In this document: piece by piece, positions 35,885-48,306 of the stretch
Numbering within the stretch: position 1 is the first letter of the stretch
Layout of the letters: the number at the start of each line of letters is the position of its first letter
Assembly (NCBI GenBank): GCA_030068075.1
Contig: CM057826.1
Span: forward strand, 66,623,312-66,687,311
DNA from: Paguma larvata
Taxonomy: Eukaryota > Chordata > Mammalia > Carnivora > Viverridae
Length of the DNA stretch: 64,000 nt
Reading direction: 5' to 3'
Position numbers and translations under genes: made by a program
Notes under the pieces: generated by a model
Told to the model about the DNA's origin: nothing
The model's input: the letters and a program-made list of their open reading frames with translations, nothing else
The model's database searches: none

Positions 35885-36385
35885 CCTTTTCTTTTTTTTT
35901 TTAAACATGTGAATGTATTATTTGTGTAATAAAAACAAACTAGTTTTTCAAATATCTATTTAATAAATAAAATTCTGAATCCCTGGCATTCTGAATACAC
36001 AATGAATCTTTATGAGTCCCTATTGTTTATTATCTCAGAGAGAGGAAAAGAAATTGGGTGCAACCTGCATGCCAACCACGGGGAACCATTACAGAAATTA
36101 TGATATATCTACTCCATTATGTAGTTATTAAAATAATGGGCTTATTGAAAACTAATGCATGCATATGAAAAATGTTAGGAAATAATGTCAAATAAAGATG
36201 TATATATACATTTTATAAAATTACGCCCATTTGAAAAAAAGGCTGAAAGAAAATTGCCCCAATGACAGCGGTGCCTGTGTGAGACTAATGAGCTAATAGA
36301 TAATGCATAATAGATATTTTTTTCTTTTACCCATTTCCCCATGTTCTATCTATAATGTTAGTGTCATGATTAAAAAGCAGTCTTT
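35885..36385 (+). mobile_element. Old L1 fragments (3' end region)
   Basis: Near 35905 'AACATGTGAATGTATTATTTGTG' resembles an L1 3' terminus. From 36055 'GCAACCTGCATGCCAACCACGGGGAACCATTACAGAAATTATGATATATC' and 'TATGTAGTTATTAAAATAATG' match the ORF2 C-terminus of ancient mammalian L1. No reading frame remains; subfamily uncertain. Confidence 0.5.
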
Positions 36386-36608
36386 CTTAAAAAGAGTAAG
36401 GAGGCATTGTTTTTAGATAGCCCAAGATGTCAAGGCACATAGCTCTGGTGGTTCTTATTTGGACGAGGACCCTCCATCTCTTCTTAAACAGGAGATCGGA
36501 AGATCACTACCTTCTCGTTGCTAAAGAAAGCCACAAGGTTCTATCAACAAACAACATCTGTAGTTATAATTTCTTTCTGGACGAATGGAAAAATAAGAAT
36601 TTGGGAGC

Positions 36609-36649
36609 CCGTGTGCGTCTGTGTGTGTGTGTGTGTATGCGTGTGTGTC
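36609..36649. repeat. (TG)n-rich microsatellite
   Basis: Imperfect TG tract with CG and TA interruptions. Confidence 0.85.
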
Positions 36650-37837
36650 TTGTCCTTCTGCTGTGTGAGTTAAGAAGTTAAGAACCAAAGTGCTAGCAGT
36701 ATTGCACAATTAAGAAAGGCCGGTGGGTTTTCGGTAGGAAATGCAAAGCTAGACACAGAGGAAAGTTTCAAGAGATTTTGATCCAAATTAGTGTGAAATT
36801 TTGGAGTCTGTTGGCAACGTCTGGGATGGATTTGAGCACAGAATAAGATTAAAGATAATTTAATGTGGCAATATAAAAATATGTGTGTTGAGGGGAATAG
36901 AACGAAGGCTGTGTGGCAGGCATTTCTGGCTGTTCTTAAAAGTATCCACTCCTCCTTCTCCTGTAATAATAGAAACCATATTACGTAGCAAGGCATAGGA
37001 TTTTCAGAAAAAAAAAGACTATATTTTCCACCCTCTTGAAGCTGGCATGGCAATGTGACAAAGTTCTATTCAGTGAGATGTAAGCAAAAATGGGTTAGGC
37101 CATTTTCGAGAAGTGCCTTTACAGGAAGAGAGCATGCCCTTATCCCTGCTTTTCCTCCTTCTTTCTGACTGGAGTATGACCCCGAGAGCTGGAGCTGGAG
37201 CAGCCAGCTTAGACCTCGAGGGGGCCTTAGGGATGGAAGCTACACAAAGTGAGATAGAGTGGGCTGGGCCTTATCTCCCTGAGGCCTCAGGTAGGCAAGC
37301 ACTAGTCCACCTGATTTCAGACATATGTATGAGAGAAAAATGAACTATCTTTTTTAAGCCACTGCATTTGAAGTTTTTGAAATCATATCTTAATCATACA
37401 AGGGAGAAGCCGTGTGAGGTTGTTTCATGGCACCTCTTCAGGGTGACCAGGATCTGCCTAATGTCAGGGACCTCTTTTGCCTAACATAATTGGGAGGTTG
37501 CTTTAAAAACAAAAACCCAAAACACACAATCACAAAAACTACATGGCCCTCATGACCACAGAGAGGAGAAGACACCGAGACTACAGGCTGGGAGGCAGTC
37601 TCCAGTAGGGTTCTGAAGCCTCCCTTGACGTTAGCACTTAAAGAACTCAAATCCGTTTGGAGTCCGTGTGTATTTTGCATTTGTGGGGCCCTGATGCAAA
37701 AACACATCATTCCAGGGCAATTGGGTTGGGACCAAAGCAACAGAGACACACACACATAGAAGTCAACCAGCAGAGCCTAGAGAGTGGCAGGAAAACAGAA
37801 GCCCAGAGTGAGCTTCACAGAGACTCCTCACTTCTGT
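36650..37837. other. Unique noncoding sequence
   Basis: No gene or clear repeat recognised. Confidence 0.45.
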
Positions 37838-38406
37838 AAAAATATTGGTACTTATTTCTAGGAATCTACCCAAGAGGTATGAGAGTGCTGATGCATAGGG
37901 GCACGTGTACCCCAATGTTCATAGCAGCACTTTCAACAATAGCCAAATCATGGAAAGAGTGTCCATCAACTGATGAATGGATAAAGAAGATGTGGTGTGT
38001 GTATATATATATACACACACACAATGGAACACTACGCAGCAATGAGGAAGAATGAAATCTGGCCATGCGTAGCAACATGGATGGAACTGGAGGGTATTAT
38101 GCTGAGTGAAATAAGTCAAGCAGAGAAAGACAGATACCATATGTTTCCATGCATAGGTGAATTTTGAGAGACTTAGCAGAAAACCATTGGGGAGGGGAAG
38201 AGGGGAAAAGAAAAAAGACACAGAGAGGAAGGGAGACAAAACATAAGAGACTCTCAAAGACTAAGAACAAGCTGCAGGGTGAGGGAGGTGTGGGAGTGGG
38301 GAGAGTGGGTGATGGGCACAGAGGAGGGCACTTGTTGGGATGAGCACTGGGTGTTGTATGGAAACCAATTTGACAATAAATTATTTTTAAAAATGTCGGT
38401 GCTTAT
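37838..38406 (+). mobile_element. 5'-truncated carnivore L1 with imperfect 18-bp TSD
   Basis: The plus-strand element (37856-38388) starts in the ORF2 C-terminus ('GAGTGCTGATGCATAGGGGCACGTGTACCCCAATG', 'AACATGGATGGAACTGGAGGG') and ends with 'GGAAACCAATTTGACAATAAATTATT', the L1 3' end. Flanks AAAAATATTGGTACTTAT (37838-37855) and AAAAATGTCGGTGCTTAT (38389-38406) match at 15 of 18, and all three differences are transitions. A 26-base perfect palindrome of GT, TA and AC lies at 37995-38020. Confidence 0.85.
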
Positions 38407-38557
38407 ATCAGTGTGTAACTGTGTGTGACTATAGGGGGTGTGCGTGAGTGTGTGCATGCATGCATGTGTGTGCATGTGCGTGTGATGTGTGCATGGGTGT
38501 GTGCACACGTGCATGGGTGTATGGGAGTGTGTGTGTGTGCACATGCATGTGTGGTGT
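38405..38557. repeat. Alternating purine-pyrimidine TG/CA tract
   Basis: An imperfect array of GTGTGTGC, ATGCATGC and GTGCACACGTGCATG units next to the L1 3' end. The composition favours left-handed DNA in vitro. Long frames through it on both strands are low-complexity artefacts. Confidence 0.85.
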
Positions 38558-41500
38558 CACAGTATAACTCTCAGTCCCAGATCCAGGTTTTGGCAATCTC
38601 CAACACTGCTTTTCTTCTCTTCTCAAACCTCAAATTTCCTAATCTATTGCTCAGAGTGAGTCAAAATACACAAACCACTTTCCTTAGAAAATGCCACCTT
38701 GACAAGGAATGCTGATTATAAAAGCTCCATAAAGTAGCCTACCAAATCAAGGTGATCAGGTCTGGTTCAGTCCTAAGGAAAAAGGTAGTGCCAGAATTAG
38801 TAATGATTTTTACATTCAGTCATCAGATAAAAAGCATGAGGGTGCACATTGATTTGTTTCCTAATACCTTGAATCCTCTAAAGAGTTAGCTTGACTTAAG
38901 CCTGGGGAACGGGATAGCAAGTAGTTGAAAAAAATTCCAGTGGTGTCTCGGAAAGGCTAATCCAATCTATTACAAATGCAAATGCTTTGAGTTGGGTTGA
39001 GTAAAATTTAGCAGCCTGAGTCCCCTTATTTTCCCTGGAAAGTCAGCATGGACTAAGGTGGCTGAGTGTTCAAAGCTGATGAGAGAAAAAAAGGTCTGGA
39101 GAAGAGGCTACAAAGAATGTTCAAGACCCTTTGCAGGTTTGTGGGTGACTCCAGCAGCGTTAAAAGACCCCAGGAAATATGGGAAAAGGTGATAATACTT
39201 AAGTGATTAGCAATACCTAATAAGGTATGTTCAGTTATTTTGGTAATTTTAATTTTTATGCGTGTGTCGGAAAACTACCATCCTAACTCAAAATTACTCT
39301 TGCCTCTTCCTGACGCTTGTTTAGTGGCTGTGAGTCCACAGCCTGGGAGAGAGAGGCCAGAGGTGATGTGTGGAAATGAATCTCCTGAGGGCTGAGTTTG
39401 TAGATCAACCATACCAGCTGAGCATTACGTGATCAACAGCAGCCTTGTGAGGGGAAGGGAGGCAGAAAGGGGAGGAGGAGAAAGACAGGAGAAACCAAAC
39501 CATGAGTGGGAACATTAATCCCAGCAAAACGCAAGAGACCCTGGCTGACTGCCATGTTTTCCAAGCAATGCTGACTCAAAGAATCTTCACAGTATCCTAG
39601 GGGATAATCTTATTCGATCAAGCTACTGGTAGAAACTTTGGGGCCAGAACCGAATCAGTTGTGTGTCCTGAGCTTCAGTGCTGGCAGGTGTTCAAATAAG
39701 GCAGGCTGTTCTGCAGGCCTGAAGTTTTATGCCCTTTTACACTCTCTGAAGAGTTCATACACAATCTCACTGCTCAACTGACCAGAGCCATTTTCAAGCA
39801 TTCCAAAAACCAATTTTAGTATCCCTTAAATTAATTACAAGACATAGTATTTTCAGTGCTCTTGTGTTTCAAGGTCTTTGTCTTTCCTTTTTCTGCAATG
39901 TTTGGGCAACCCAAGGTAGAGGAATCACTTGGAATCATTGGTTCAGGCGAGAAGTTTGGATTTTTTGTGCATTTCCTGCACCATGTTTGGCTCTTGGGAA
40001 GTGAAACCTCCCCATTCACTGGCTATTTCTTCCCTACTAGTAATGAGTTCCCTGTCTCAGAGCAGGCAGCCTTGGGGGATGCAGAACGGATATTCAGAGT
40101 CCCTCTCTTGAATAGGGACTTACAGGATCTCAGAGCAACATTAGCCTCCATGTTTCCCATTATATCTAACACTTATTTCTAGCTCTGCCCATGGGCCCCT
40201 GTCTCCTTCCTGGCTGTTCTAATGACTTTCACATGCCTGTGAAGGAATGCAAGTAAGTCTGGAAAAGTAACTTGACTTTGGCAAAGAAAGGTTACCATTG
40301 CTGGCTGCTTGGGTGAGGTGGCATGTCACAACCACTCAAGTCTCCTGATACTTTTCTGGGTTGAGATTATATTACCATTTTCCAAAGAATCAGGATGAGA
40401 ATAGTCTTCCATGAAGGTTGTCAAGATCACAGTGGGTAATAAAACCAGGCTAAGGCAGCTGCATAATTCCCAAAGAGGACTCCATAACAGCTCTCCACCC
40501 CCAAAACAGTGGGTATGGGCAGAAATACTTTTGAAGGCAGAATAAGTGTGAGGCACCCCAAATCCTGGCCACATGCTATTGGAAGAGAAATCTTATCCAG
40601 AAAGCTAGATATAAATCCATTCTTTGAAGGCAGATAAAGCAGCTTAGGACAATATAAACGGTGAAGAGAGATCAAATAGCGTTAGAAAAGGTTAGTATCT
40701 AATTGGGAGGCAGAAGCATCAAACTCAAAGCCAATAAACAGAAAAGGGGGAAGAAAAGCTGGAGTCAGCACTTGGTTTTCTCTAGCCCTGGAGGCTCCTG
40801 AGAGGAAGGTAAAGGGTTTTGAAAAATGAGAAAGAAAATGACCAGGTTGAGCTGAGCTGTTTCTTTCCTCTGGATTGAGTAGATACCTCTTTAGATTCCG
40901 GCAGACACTGGATAACCCAGAATGCCTGCTGAGCACTGAAAATTTGGAGTTCTGTGCAAGGCCTGAAGGAATGGGGCTGCTTGATCAGGAGTACAATTGT
41001 ACCTCTGAGCTGCTGGGATATCCATATTGTCTTCCCAAATCTGCATTTGTTGACTGGTATGCTAGGGTGTTGTTGGCCCCCACCCCCACCAAAGCTGGCT
41101 GGGCCAGGATCAATGTCCGCCCTTGGTTTGGGGCCCAGGGCTCTAGCCACTGTTTTTAAACTCTGCCTCGTAAAAGGTGGTCCCTGAGCAGATTCTTGTG
41201 ACAGCTGCTGTACGTGTGGGCACACATTGCTTCACCTATACATAAGCGGACTGTCATGAGAGACCCCAGCTTGATAGGCCATGTGTCTCTTTAGAGTCTC
41301 AGGAGTGTTTGAGCACATCTACGTCAGGCTCTCTCATATTCCTGGAATGTGTCAGTTGGCTGACAGGATGGGCCTTTTCCAAAGCCCAAGCATGACGGTC
41401 AGATCTGAATGCACTGACGTCGGTGAACCCTTCCTGCAGCTGTTGGAAAAAATCCCAGCTTTCGTCCCCTGCTCTTCCACTGTTTACTCACAGTGTGTGG

Positions 41501-42745
41501 CCAGGGTGAACAGCGTGGTAGATGTCAGGGGACACACAGATGAGTTCTTGAGGGCAGGCAGGTAGGGTAGCTCATTGATATGCACACTTTGGCTTTGGAA
41601 AAGGCCCAATCTGTTGGCTAACTAGTCTCCTCTGAGGAGTACAAAGGATCCTCCAAGAATCTTCTTAAAAGATTCTGATCTGTTGAGGGGACATGGCCCA
41701 TCTTCCTCGAATGCAACATCATGGGAGAAGGGCAGCTCATCATCATGCAAACTCTTTGGGAGAGAGACTGAGGCTGGCATCAGGACCTAGGCTCTCTGTT
41801 CTTTTTAGTAACTAATCAGTGACACAGCTAAGAGCAGACCCCAGGCTTTGGCCTCACCTCAGCCGCCTTTCTAGAATATGGAAACTCTGTCCTAATGCCA
41901 GAGTAAACCCATAAAACAAATGCCATGACATATGGGAAAGCCTTTTACAAACTGTAAAGCTCTATACAAACCTGAGGCTGCCACACGTCAGTGTCTGGGG
42001 TGGCATCATATGCTTTCTCCTATGGAGGTACGTGTTCAGACTCTTGCTACCTTCTTGCTACCATTTCCTCTTGGCTAAATGCAGCTTCTTGGTATTTCAT
42101 CAGCCGGAGAGCCAAACTAGGCTTAAAGGCCAATTTGTAATATTTGCTGACCATTGCACAATCCTGGAATAATAATCTCCAAAGAAATTAATGTAGTCTC
42201 AAACTTCGAACCTGTGCTATATACAACACTCTGGCCTCAGCATTTCGGAAACAACGGAGAATTCTACAGAGGAAATATTGGATTCACAGATGAGGTCTTC
42301 GAGAAGTGGTGTTCTAGCCAGAGCAGCCCTGGGCCTCCCACTGGGCGAGACTTCAGGGACTGAACAGGGTTTTGTTCTCCAGTTAACAATTGGATTGTGA
42401 CTGGGATCACTCATTCTGAAAGAAACCAAATGATATTAACAAGCTGATACACACAGTAGAGGCAAACCGGATTTGATTCATCTTGGGTTGGGTATTTTTC
42501 CTCAGGGCATTGTTCAGATTTAATCAGGGGCCCCACATAAGAAGTTGAGCCCAGAATTTAGTGATAATGATACAAAATGGATGGTCAAGTCAGAAAAGTT
42601 GGTGGCAGCATTGGGGCCTGACAGAGAGAAGCATTTCCCAGCTACTCAATATTCTTCTGCAAGCATCCTGGGCAGAGCCCCCAGGGAGCCCCCAGGTGGG
42701 GCAGGAATGGAAAGCAGGAGGGAGGGAAGACTCTTAGCTTAAGAG
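38558..42745. other. Mostly unique noncoding sequence
   Basis: About 4.2 kb with no recognised gene. A short MIR-like tail may lie near 41925-41975 ('CCTTTTACAAACTGTAAAGCTCTATAC'). Frames up to 147 codons (40782-41225 minus) overlap frames on the other strand and resemble no known protein. Confidence 0.45.
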
Positions 42746-42870
42746 GCACCTGGGGGGCATCTGGTGGCTCAGTCAGTTAAACATCGGACTCTTGGTTTGG
42801 TCTCAGGTCATGATCTCACAGTTCATGGGTTCGAGCCCTGCCTTAGGTTTATGTGCTGACAGATGGCTTG

Positions 42871-42905
<35 letters not shown>

Positions 42906-42942
42906 ATAAATAAATACACCTAAAAAAAAAAGCACCTGGGGG
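42746..42942 (+). mobile_element. CanSINE with 11-bp TSD
   Basis: The plus-strand SINE (about 42757-42931) lies between copies of GCACCTGGGGG (42746-42756, 42932-42942). It has a degraded head ('CATCTGGTGGCTCAGTCAGTTAAAC'), an intact B-box region 'GGGTTCGAGCCC', a pure (TC)n at about 42875-42901, and an A-rich tail. Confidence 0.9.
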
Positions 42943-43290
42943 TAGGAAGCACACATTTGTAGAGAAACAGAGGATGTCAGATATAGAAACAAATTCAGAT
43001 GAAAGGGGGCTGGGGAGGAGTGCTCTAGAGTTGCCATGACTGCCAGATGCCAGGCATTGTGCCATGTGGGTTGAATATTGTAGTGGTATAAAATAAAAAT
43101 AAAATATTACTGGATGATTCTCCCCCTCCCTATATTTCCTGTTACACCTGCCCTTCACCCAACTGACAGCAGCTTGACCACTTGGGAGTCTTTTCTACAA
43201 AGAAGGGCTTTTTTTTTTTTTTTTTTGGCAGAAATGCAAAAAATAAACTAAGTTTCAAAAGCCTGGGCCCGGCAGGTGATCAAAAAGTTT

Positions 43291-43527
43291 AAAAATGTGT
43301 GAGGGGGCGCCTGTGTGGCTCAGTCTGTTAAGCGTCTGACTTAGGCTTGGGTCATGATCTAGTAATTCGTGGGTTCAAGCCCCGAGTAGGGCTCTGTGCT
43401 GACAACTCAGAGCCTGGAGCCTGCTTTGGATTCTATGTCTCCCTCTCTCTCTGCCCTTCCCCAGCTCAACTCTGTCTCTCTCAGAAATAAATAAATATTA
43501 AAAAAAATTTTTTAAAAAATGTGTGAG
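43291..43527 (+). mobile_element. CanSINE with 13-bp TSD, well preserved
   Basis: TSD AAAAATGTGTGAG at 43291-43303 and 43515-43527. The element (43304-43514) has head 'GGGGCGCCTGTGTGGCTCAGTCTGTTAAGCGTC', body 'GGGTTCAAGCCCCGAGTAGGGCTCTGTGCTGACAACTCAGAGCCTGG', and tail AAATAAATAAATATT. It is one of the least mutated SINEs here and gives the clearest felid-type signature. Confidence 0.95.
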
Positions 43528-44198
43528 AAGCCAGGACCCTACTTCCCAGCTCTGAACCTGTGTGGAGAATGGGAGCCAAAAGAAGGATTAGCAGGTAGAT
43601 GCGAGTTGAAGTGGGAAGGAGCCCTGCAGCCCCCGCGCCCCCTAGCTCCACTGGAAGGAAACCCACATCGACTAGAGGCGTCTAGGGACACAGGGCTTTA
43701 GCTGCCTGTGTGGCCCAGCCAGTGAGAGGACCCCCGGTGTGGAAGCTGAGCAGCAGCATTACTAGGACTGCGGGTACCTTTTAGGCTGAATGAGGGGTCA
43801 TAGCGACATATTCTGGTGTGGGATCCTACACAAACCAAGAGAGAGAATCCGTGTGTGTGCTTCAGGAGACTCCCTACTGTTGAGGTATTGATACTCTGCC
43901 CATAAGCTTCCAGCTGTCTCCCTCACTCACCCCTAGTACACGGGCTCAGCCTTATGTGGACCTGGAATATCAGTGTATTAACTCCTCCAACTTGACTTCC
44001 ATCTGTAGCCCTGGGTTTCCCCCCAAGGTGTCCTGATAGAGCAACAGGTGTGTAGCAGTCCCAGGTCGTGGTTTCCCCCTGCAAGCTGTCTCCATTGACT
44101 CCAGCTGTCACCAGCTGCAAAGGGTTAGGAAATACTGCCTAGGTCTCATGGTCCATCTCTTCAGTCCCTCCAGCTTCTGCCCTCACTTCTCTGGGATC
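43528..44198. other. Unique noncoding sequence
   Basis: Somewhat GC-rich. No gene or repeat recognised. Confidence 0.4.
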
Positions 44199-44607
44199 CC
44201 ATTGTGTTGAGAGCCAGTGGCCTTGAGCGGTGTTTTGGGAGCCCGAGGCCTTGAGAGATGTTGAGAGTCAGAGACCTTGAGCGGTGTTGGGAGCTGAAGG
44301 CTTTGAGTGCAGCCTTTGTCCTTGAGTCGGGACCACAGCCAGGTCGTGTGGGGAAGTTCAGAATGCCTTTGTAAAGTTTGATATAGCAAAATACATTTTG
44401 CCTGCTGAGAACTTGTGGTAGGAGACATACCTTGTACGTACACCACCCTCAGATTGTGGATAAATACCCAAGTGAAAATAAACTTGCTGCTGGTGACGCT
44501 TGGGAGCGCCAGCCCTCCCTTAACAACTGTGCCTTGTGTATCAGTTCATCCTCGCCCCCCTATCAGGAACCGTTTGATTCTGTGACGGCTGGTCCACCGC
44601 ACCATTG
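44199..44607 (+). mobile_element. Solo LTR of a class II-like endogenous retrovirus, 6-bp TSD
   Basis: A 397-base LTR at 44205-44601 starts TGTTGAGAGCC and ends CCACCGCA (TG..CA), bracketed by perfect 6-bp copies of CCATTG at 44199-44204 and 44602-44607. It has a polyadenylation signal AATAAA at 44477-44482 and AT-rich TATA-like candidates upstream. The 5' terminus resembles the TGTTGGGAGCC start of betaretrovirus/IAP-type LTRs, and 6-bp TSDs fit class II. No gag, pol or env sequence adjoins, so it is a solo LTR. U3 carries a minisatellite (separate entry). Assignment to class II is inference. Confidence 0.75.
44204..44309 (+). repeat. 26-28-bp minisatellite in U3 of the solo LTR
   Basis: Four head-to-tail units: 44204-44229, 44230-44257, 44258-44283 and 44284-44309. 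Each has the form RTGTT(G/T)..GAG..(G/C)..CYTTGAG; for example unit 1 opens GTGTTGAGAGCC and unit 4 opens GTGTTGGGAGCT. The shared start is the same motif as the LTR's own 5' terminus. Confidence 0.8.
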
Positions 44608-44861
44608 CTCTTGCTCTGCAATGCCCCACCCCTTTAGCCATCTTCCAGTAGGAGGTCTTTGCTAGGGCACCACATTCAAGGTCACCTGGGCCGTGGATGC
44701 TGGAGAAGCCTTCTGTGGGTCTTAGCCAGTTATTTTTCACACTGTCCTCCAGTACTTTTCCATTCTCTATTGCCTTTGAAACCTACCCCCCTCCCTAACT
44801 GCAGAACCCTTTCTTTGTGAATAATCCTACTTGGTACTTGGCTGAAAAAAATTAATGCCAT

Positions 44862-45100
44862 CAGATAATAGCTTTCTTTTTTTTCAATGTTTATTTATTT
44901 TTGAGACAGAGAGAGACAGAGCATGAGCGGGGGAGGGGCAGGGAGAGAGGGCGACACAGAATCCAAAGCAGGCTCCAGGCTCTGAGCTGTCAGCACAAAG
45001 CCCAACGCAGGGCTTGAACTCACGGACCATGAGATCATGACCTGAGCAAAGTCAGAGGCTCAACCGACTGAGCCACCCAGGCGCCCCAGATAATAGCTTT
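44862..45100 (-). mobile_element. CanSINE with 14-bp TSD
   Basis: The minus-strand SINE is at 44876-45086 between perfect copies of CAGATAATAGCTTT (44862-44875, 45087-45100). The reverse head 'CCGACTGAGCCACCCAGGCGCCCC' is intact. Confidence 0.95.
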
Positions 45101-45594
45101 TTTAGCGACTTCCTCTGCCAGTCCATGTGTTCATCGGTGTTGGCACACATGGTGGGAAATGATTCTCCATGAATCTCTAAGTTTCTAGATGCCTAGGCAT
45201 TCATAGCCAATTTAATTCAGACTATGTTTTGGAGAATGTTTCCATAAGCAGACAGCCTTGGAAATATAGCAATGCATCTTACGTCACAGATTTAAAAAGA
45301 TACAGGCATCTTTTTCCCCTCACCAGAACAAATTTGCTTACATTCCAGGGTAACAAAGATAATGATTCTCTCTGGAAAGGAGGGTGAGCTGGCTTTCTAA
45401 ACGCCTTTATATGAGATAGGGATTTCCTAATCTCAGGGCTCCCTCTTTATAACCTAACCCCTGCGTGTGCACGCACCACCTGCTCCTAATCATGGTGCTC
45501 CGTGGGAATTGGGATTTGGAGGGCAGGTGCAGGATGTTTTTCTGCCGACTACTGTTGCTGTGAGTGATTAACATTTTTGCTTGTTTGGTTTTTT
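45101..45594. other. Unique noncoding sequence
   Basis: Nothing recognised. Confidence 0.4.
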
Positions 45595-46562
45595 TCTTCC
45601 TGTTTTTGAAGTATAATTGACATATAACATATTAGTTCCAGGTGTACAACATAATGATTCGATGTTTGTATATATTACAAAATGATCACAATAAGTCTAG
45701 TTAACATCTAACACCATACGTAGTTACACATTTACTTAAGGACTCTTAAGATCTACTCTCTTAGGAACTTTCAAATATGCAGTATAGTTTTGTTAACTAT
45801 AGTCACCATGCTCTAATTATATTCCCAGGATTTATTTATTTTATAACTGGAAATTTGTACCTGGAACTCCTTTTCACCATTTCATCTCGCCTCCTCCATC
45901 CTGAAAACCACCAATCTGTTCTCTGTATCTCTGAGTCTGGCTCTTTGCTTTTTTGTTTGTTTTTTGTTTTATTTTTAGATTCCATATATAAGTGAGATCA
46001 TACAGTATTTTTCTGTCACTTATTTCACTTAGCATAAGGCCCTCAAATTTCACCCATGCTGTTGCAAGTGTTTAGATTTCATTCATTCAACAGCTGAATT
46101 TCACATATATAAATTTAATATATATAAAACAATTTATTCATTCATCAATGGAAACTTAGGCTGTTTCCCTATCTTGTAAATAATGCTGCACTGAACATGG
46201 AGGTGCATATATCTTTTAGAACTAGTGTTTTCATTTTCTCTTAATAAATACCCAGAAGTGGAATTACTGGATTATATGGTAGTTATGTTTTTAAATATTC
46301 AAGGAACCTCCATACTGTTTTCCATAATGGCTATACCAGTTTACATTCCAACCAACAGTAAGGATTCCCTTTTCTCCAAATCCTTGCCAACGCTTGTTAT
46401 TGCTTGTCTTTTTGATGGTAGCTATTCTAACAGGTGTGAGATGATACCTCGTTATTTTGATTTTCAGTTCCCTGATGGTTAGTGATGTTGAGCATCTTTT
46501 CATGTACCTTAGCTGTTGATACGTCAACTATGGAAAAATGTTTATTCAGATACTCTGTTTTA

Positions 46563-46797
46563 AAAAATTGGATTGTAAGGATGCCTGGGTGGCTCAGTCT
46601 GTTAAGCATACGACTTTGACTCAGGTCATGATCTCACAGTAGGTGAGTTCCAGTCCTCCATGGGACTCACTGCTCTCAGTGCCTCCCACTTGGGATCCTC
46701 TGTCCCCCTCTCTCACTGCCCCTCCCCCTATCCCACTCACGCTTGCTCTGTCTTTCTCTTTCAAAAATAAACATTAAAAAAATAAAAATTGGATTGT
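46563..46797 (+). mobile_element. CanSINE with 14-bp TSD, nested in L1
   Basis: The SINE (46577-46783) lies between perfect copies of AAAAATTGGATTGT (46563-46576, 46784-46797). Head 'AAGGATGCCTGGGTGGCTCAGTCTGTTAAGC' is intact. Confidence 0.95.
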
Positions 46798-48063
46798 TTT
46801 CTTTGCTACTGAGTTGTATGAAATTCTTTATATATTTGGGATATTAACCCCTTATCAGAAATGATTTATAAATATTTTCTCCCATTATTTAGGTTGGCTT
46901 TTCGTTTTGCTGATGATTTTCTTTGTTGTGTAGAAGCTTTTTAGTTTGATGTAGACTCACTTGTTTACTCTTTCTTTTATTGCTATTACTTTTGTTGTCA
47001 AATCCAAAATAATCATTACTAAGATGGGTGCAAAGGGGCATACTGACTATGTTTTCTTCTAGGACTTTTATGGTTTCTGGCCTTATGTTCAAGTCTTTAA
47101 TTTACCACTTTGAGTTAATTTCGATATATGGTGAAGGTTGGCATCCAGTTTCATTCTTTGATATGTGGCTGTTCAATGTTTTCAGCCTCATTTGTTGAAG
47201 AGACTGCCTCTTCCCTATTATATATTCTTGACTCCTTTGTCATAAATTAATTGACCATATTTGAGTGGGTTTATTTCTGGATCGTCTATTCTGTTTCATT
47301 GATTTATATGTCTTTTTTTATGCCTATACCATACAGTTTTGATTATTATAGCTTTGTAACAGAGTTTAAAATCAGGGAGCATGATCCCTCTAGCTTTGTT
47401 CTTCTACCTCAAGATTGCTTTGGCTATTAGGGGACTTTCATGGTTCCATACAAACTTTAGGATTGTTTGTTCTATTTCTGTGAAAAATGCCATTGTGAAT
47501 TTGATAGGGATTGCATTGAATCTATAGATTGCTTTGGGTAGTATGAGCATTTTAATGATATTAGTTCTTCCAATCCATGGAATAGCTTTCCATTTATTTG
47601 TGTCATCTTCAATTTATTTCATCAGTGTCTTATAGTTATGGTATACCCATCTATCATCTCCTTGGTTAGTTTCATTTATTTATGTATTGTTTTTCATGCA
47701 ATTATAAATGGGATTATTTTCTTAATTTCTCATACTTTATTGATGTATAGGAATGCAACAGATTTATGTATGTTAATTCTGTATATTCTGCAACCTTAAT
47801 GAATTCTTTAATAACTTCTACTGGTTTTTTGGTGAAATCTTTGCCATTTTCTATATGTAATAACATATCATCTGCCAAGAGTGACAGTTCTACTTCTTCC
47901 TTTCTGATTTGAATGTCTTTATTTCCTTTTCTTCCTAATTGCTCTGGCTAGGACTTCCAATACTATATTGAATGTAAGTGATGAGAATGGACATCTTTGT
48001 TTTGTTCCCAAAAAACATCTTAGCTTTTCATCATTGAGTATGATGTTAGCTGTTGGCCTATCA

Positions 48064-48306
48064 TGTGCGGCCTTTATTTATTTATTCATTTATTTATTTG
48101 TTTATTTTTAAATGTGTTTTTATTTTTAAGAGAGAGTAAGTAGGGAAGAGGTAGAGAAAGGGGGAGACAGAGGATCTGAAGTGGGCTTTATGCTGACAGC
48201 AGAGAACCTGGTGCTGGGCTCGAACTCATGAACCATGAGATCATGGCCTGAGCTGAAGTTGTATGATTAACCAACTAAGCCACCCAGGTGCCCTTGTATG
48301 GCCTTT
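48064..48306 (-). mobile_element. CanSINE nested in L1
   Basis: The minus-strand SINE (48076-48294) is flanked by TGTGCGGCCTTT (48064-48075) and TGTATGGCCTTT (48295-48306), two differences. Its A-rich tail has expanded into ATTT repeats (48076-48110 on this strand). Confidence 0.9.

Noticed and set aside
38254..38715. Open frames rich in Cys/Val or His/Thr around the TG/CA tract
   Set aside because: Low-complexity translation of a simple repeat, in both strands.
40782..41225. 147-codon minus-strand open frame
   Set aside because: No recognisable domain, and overlapped by plus-strand frames over the same bases. Likely chance in GC-richer DNA.
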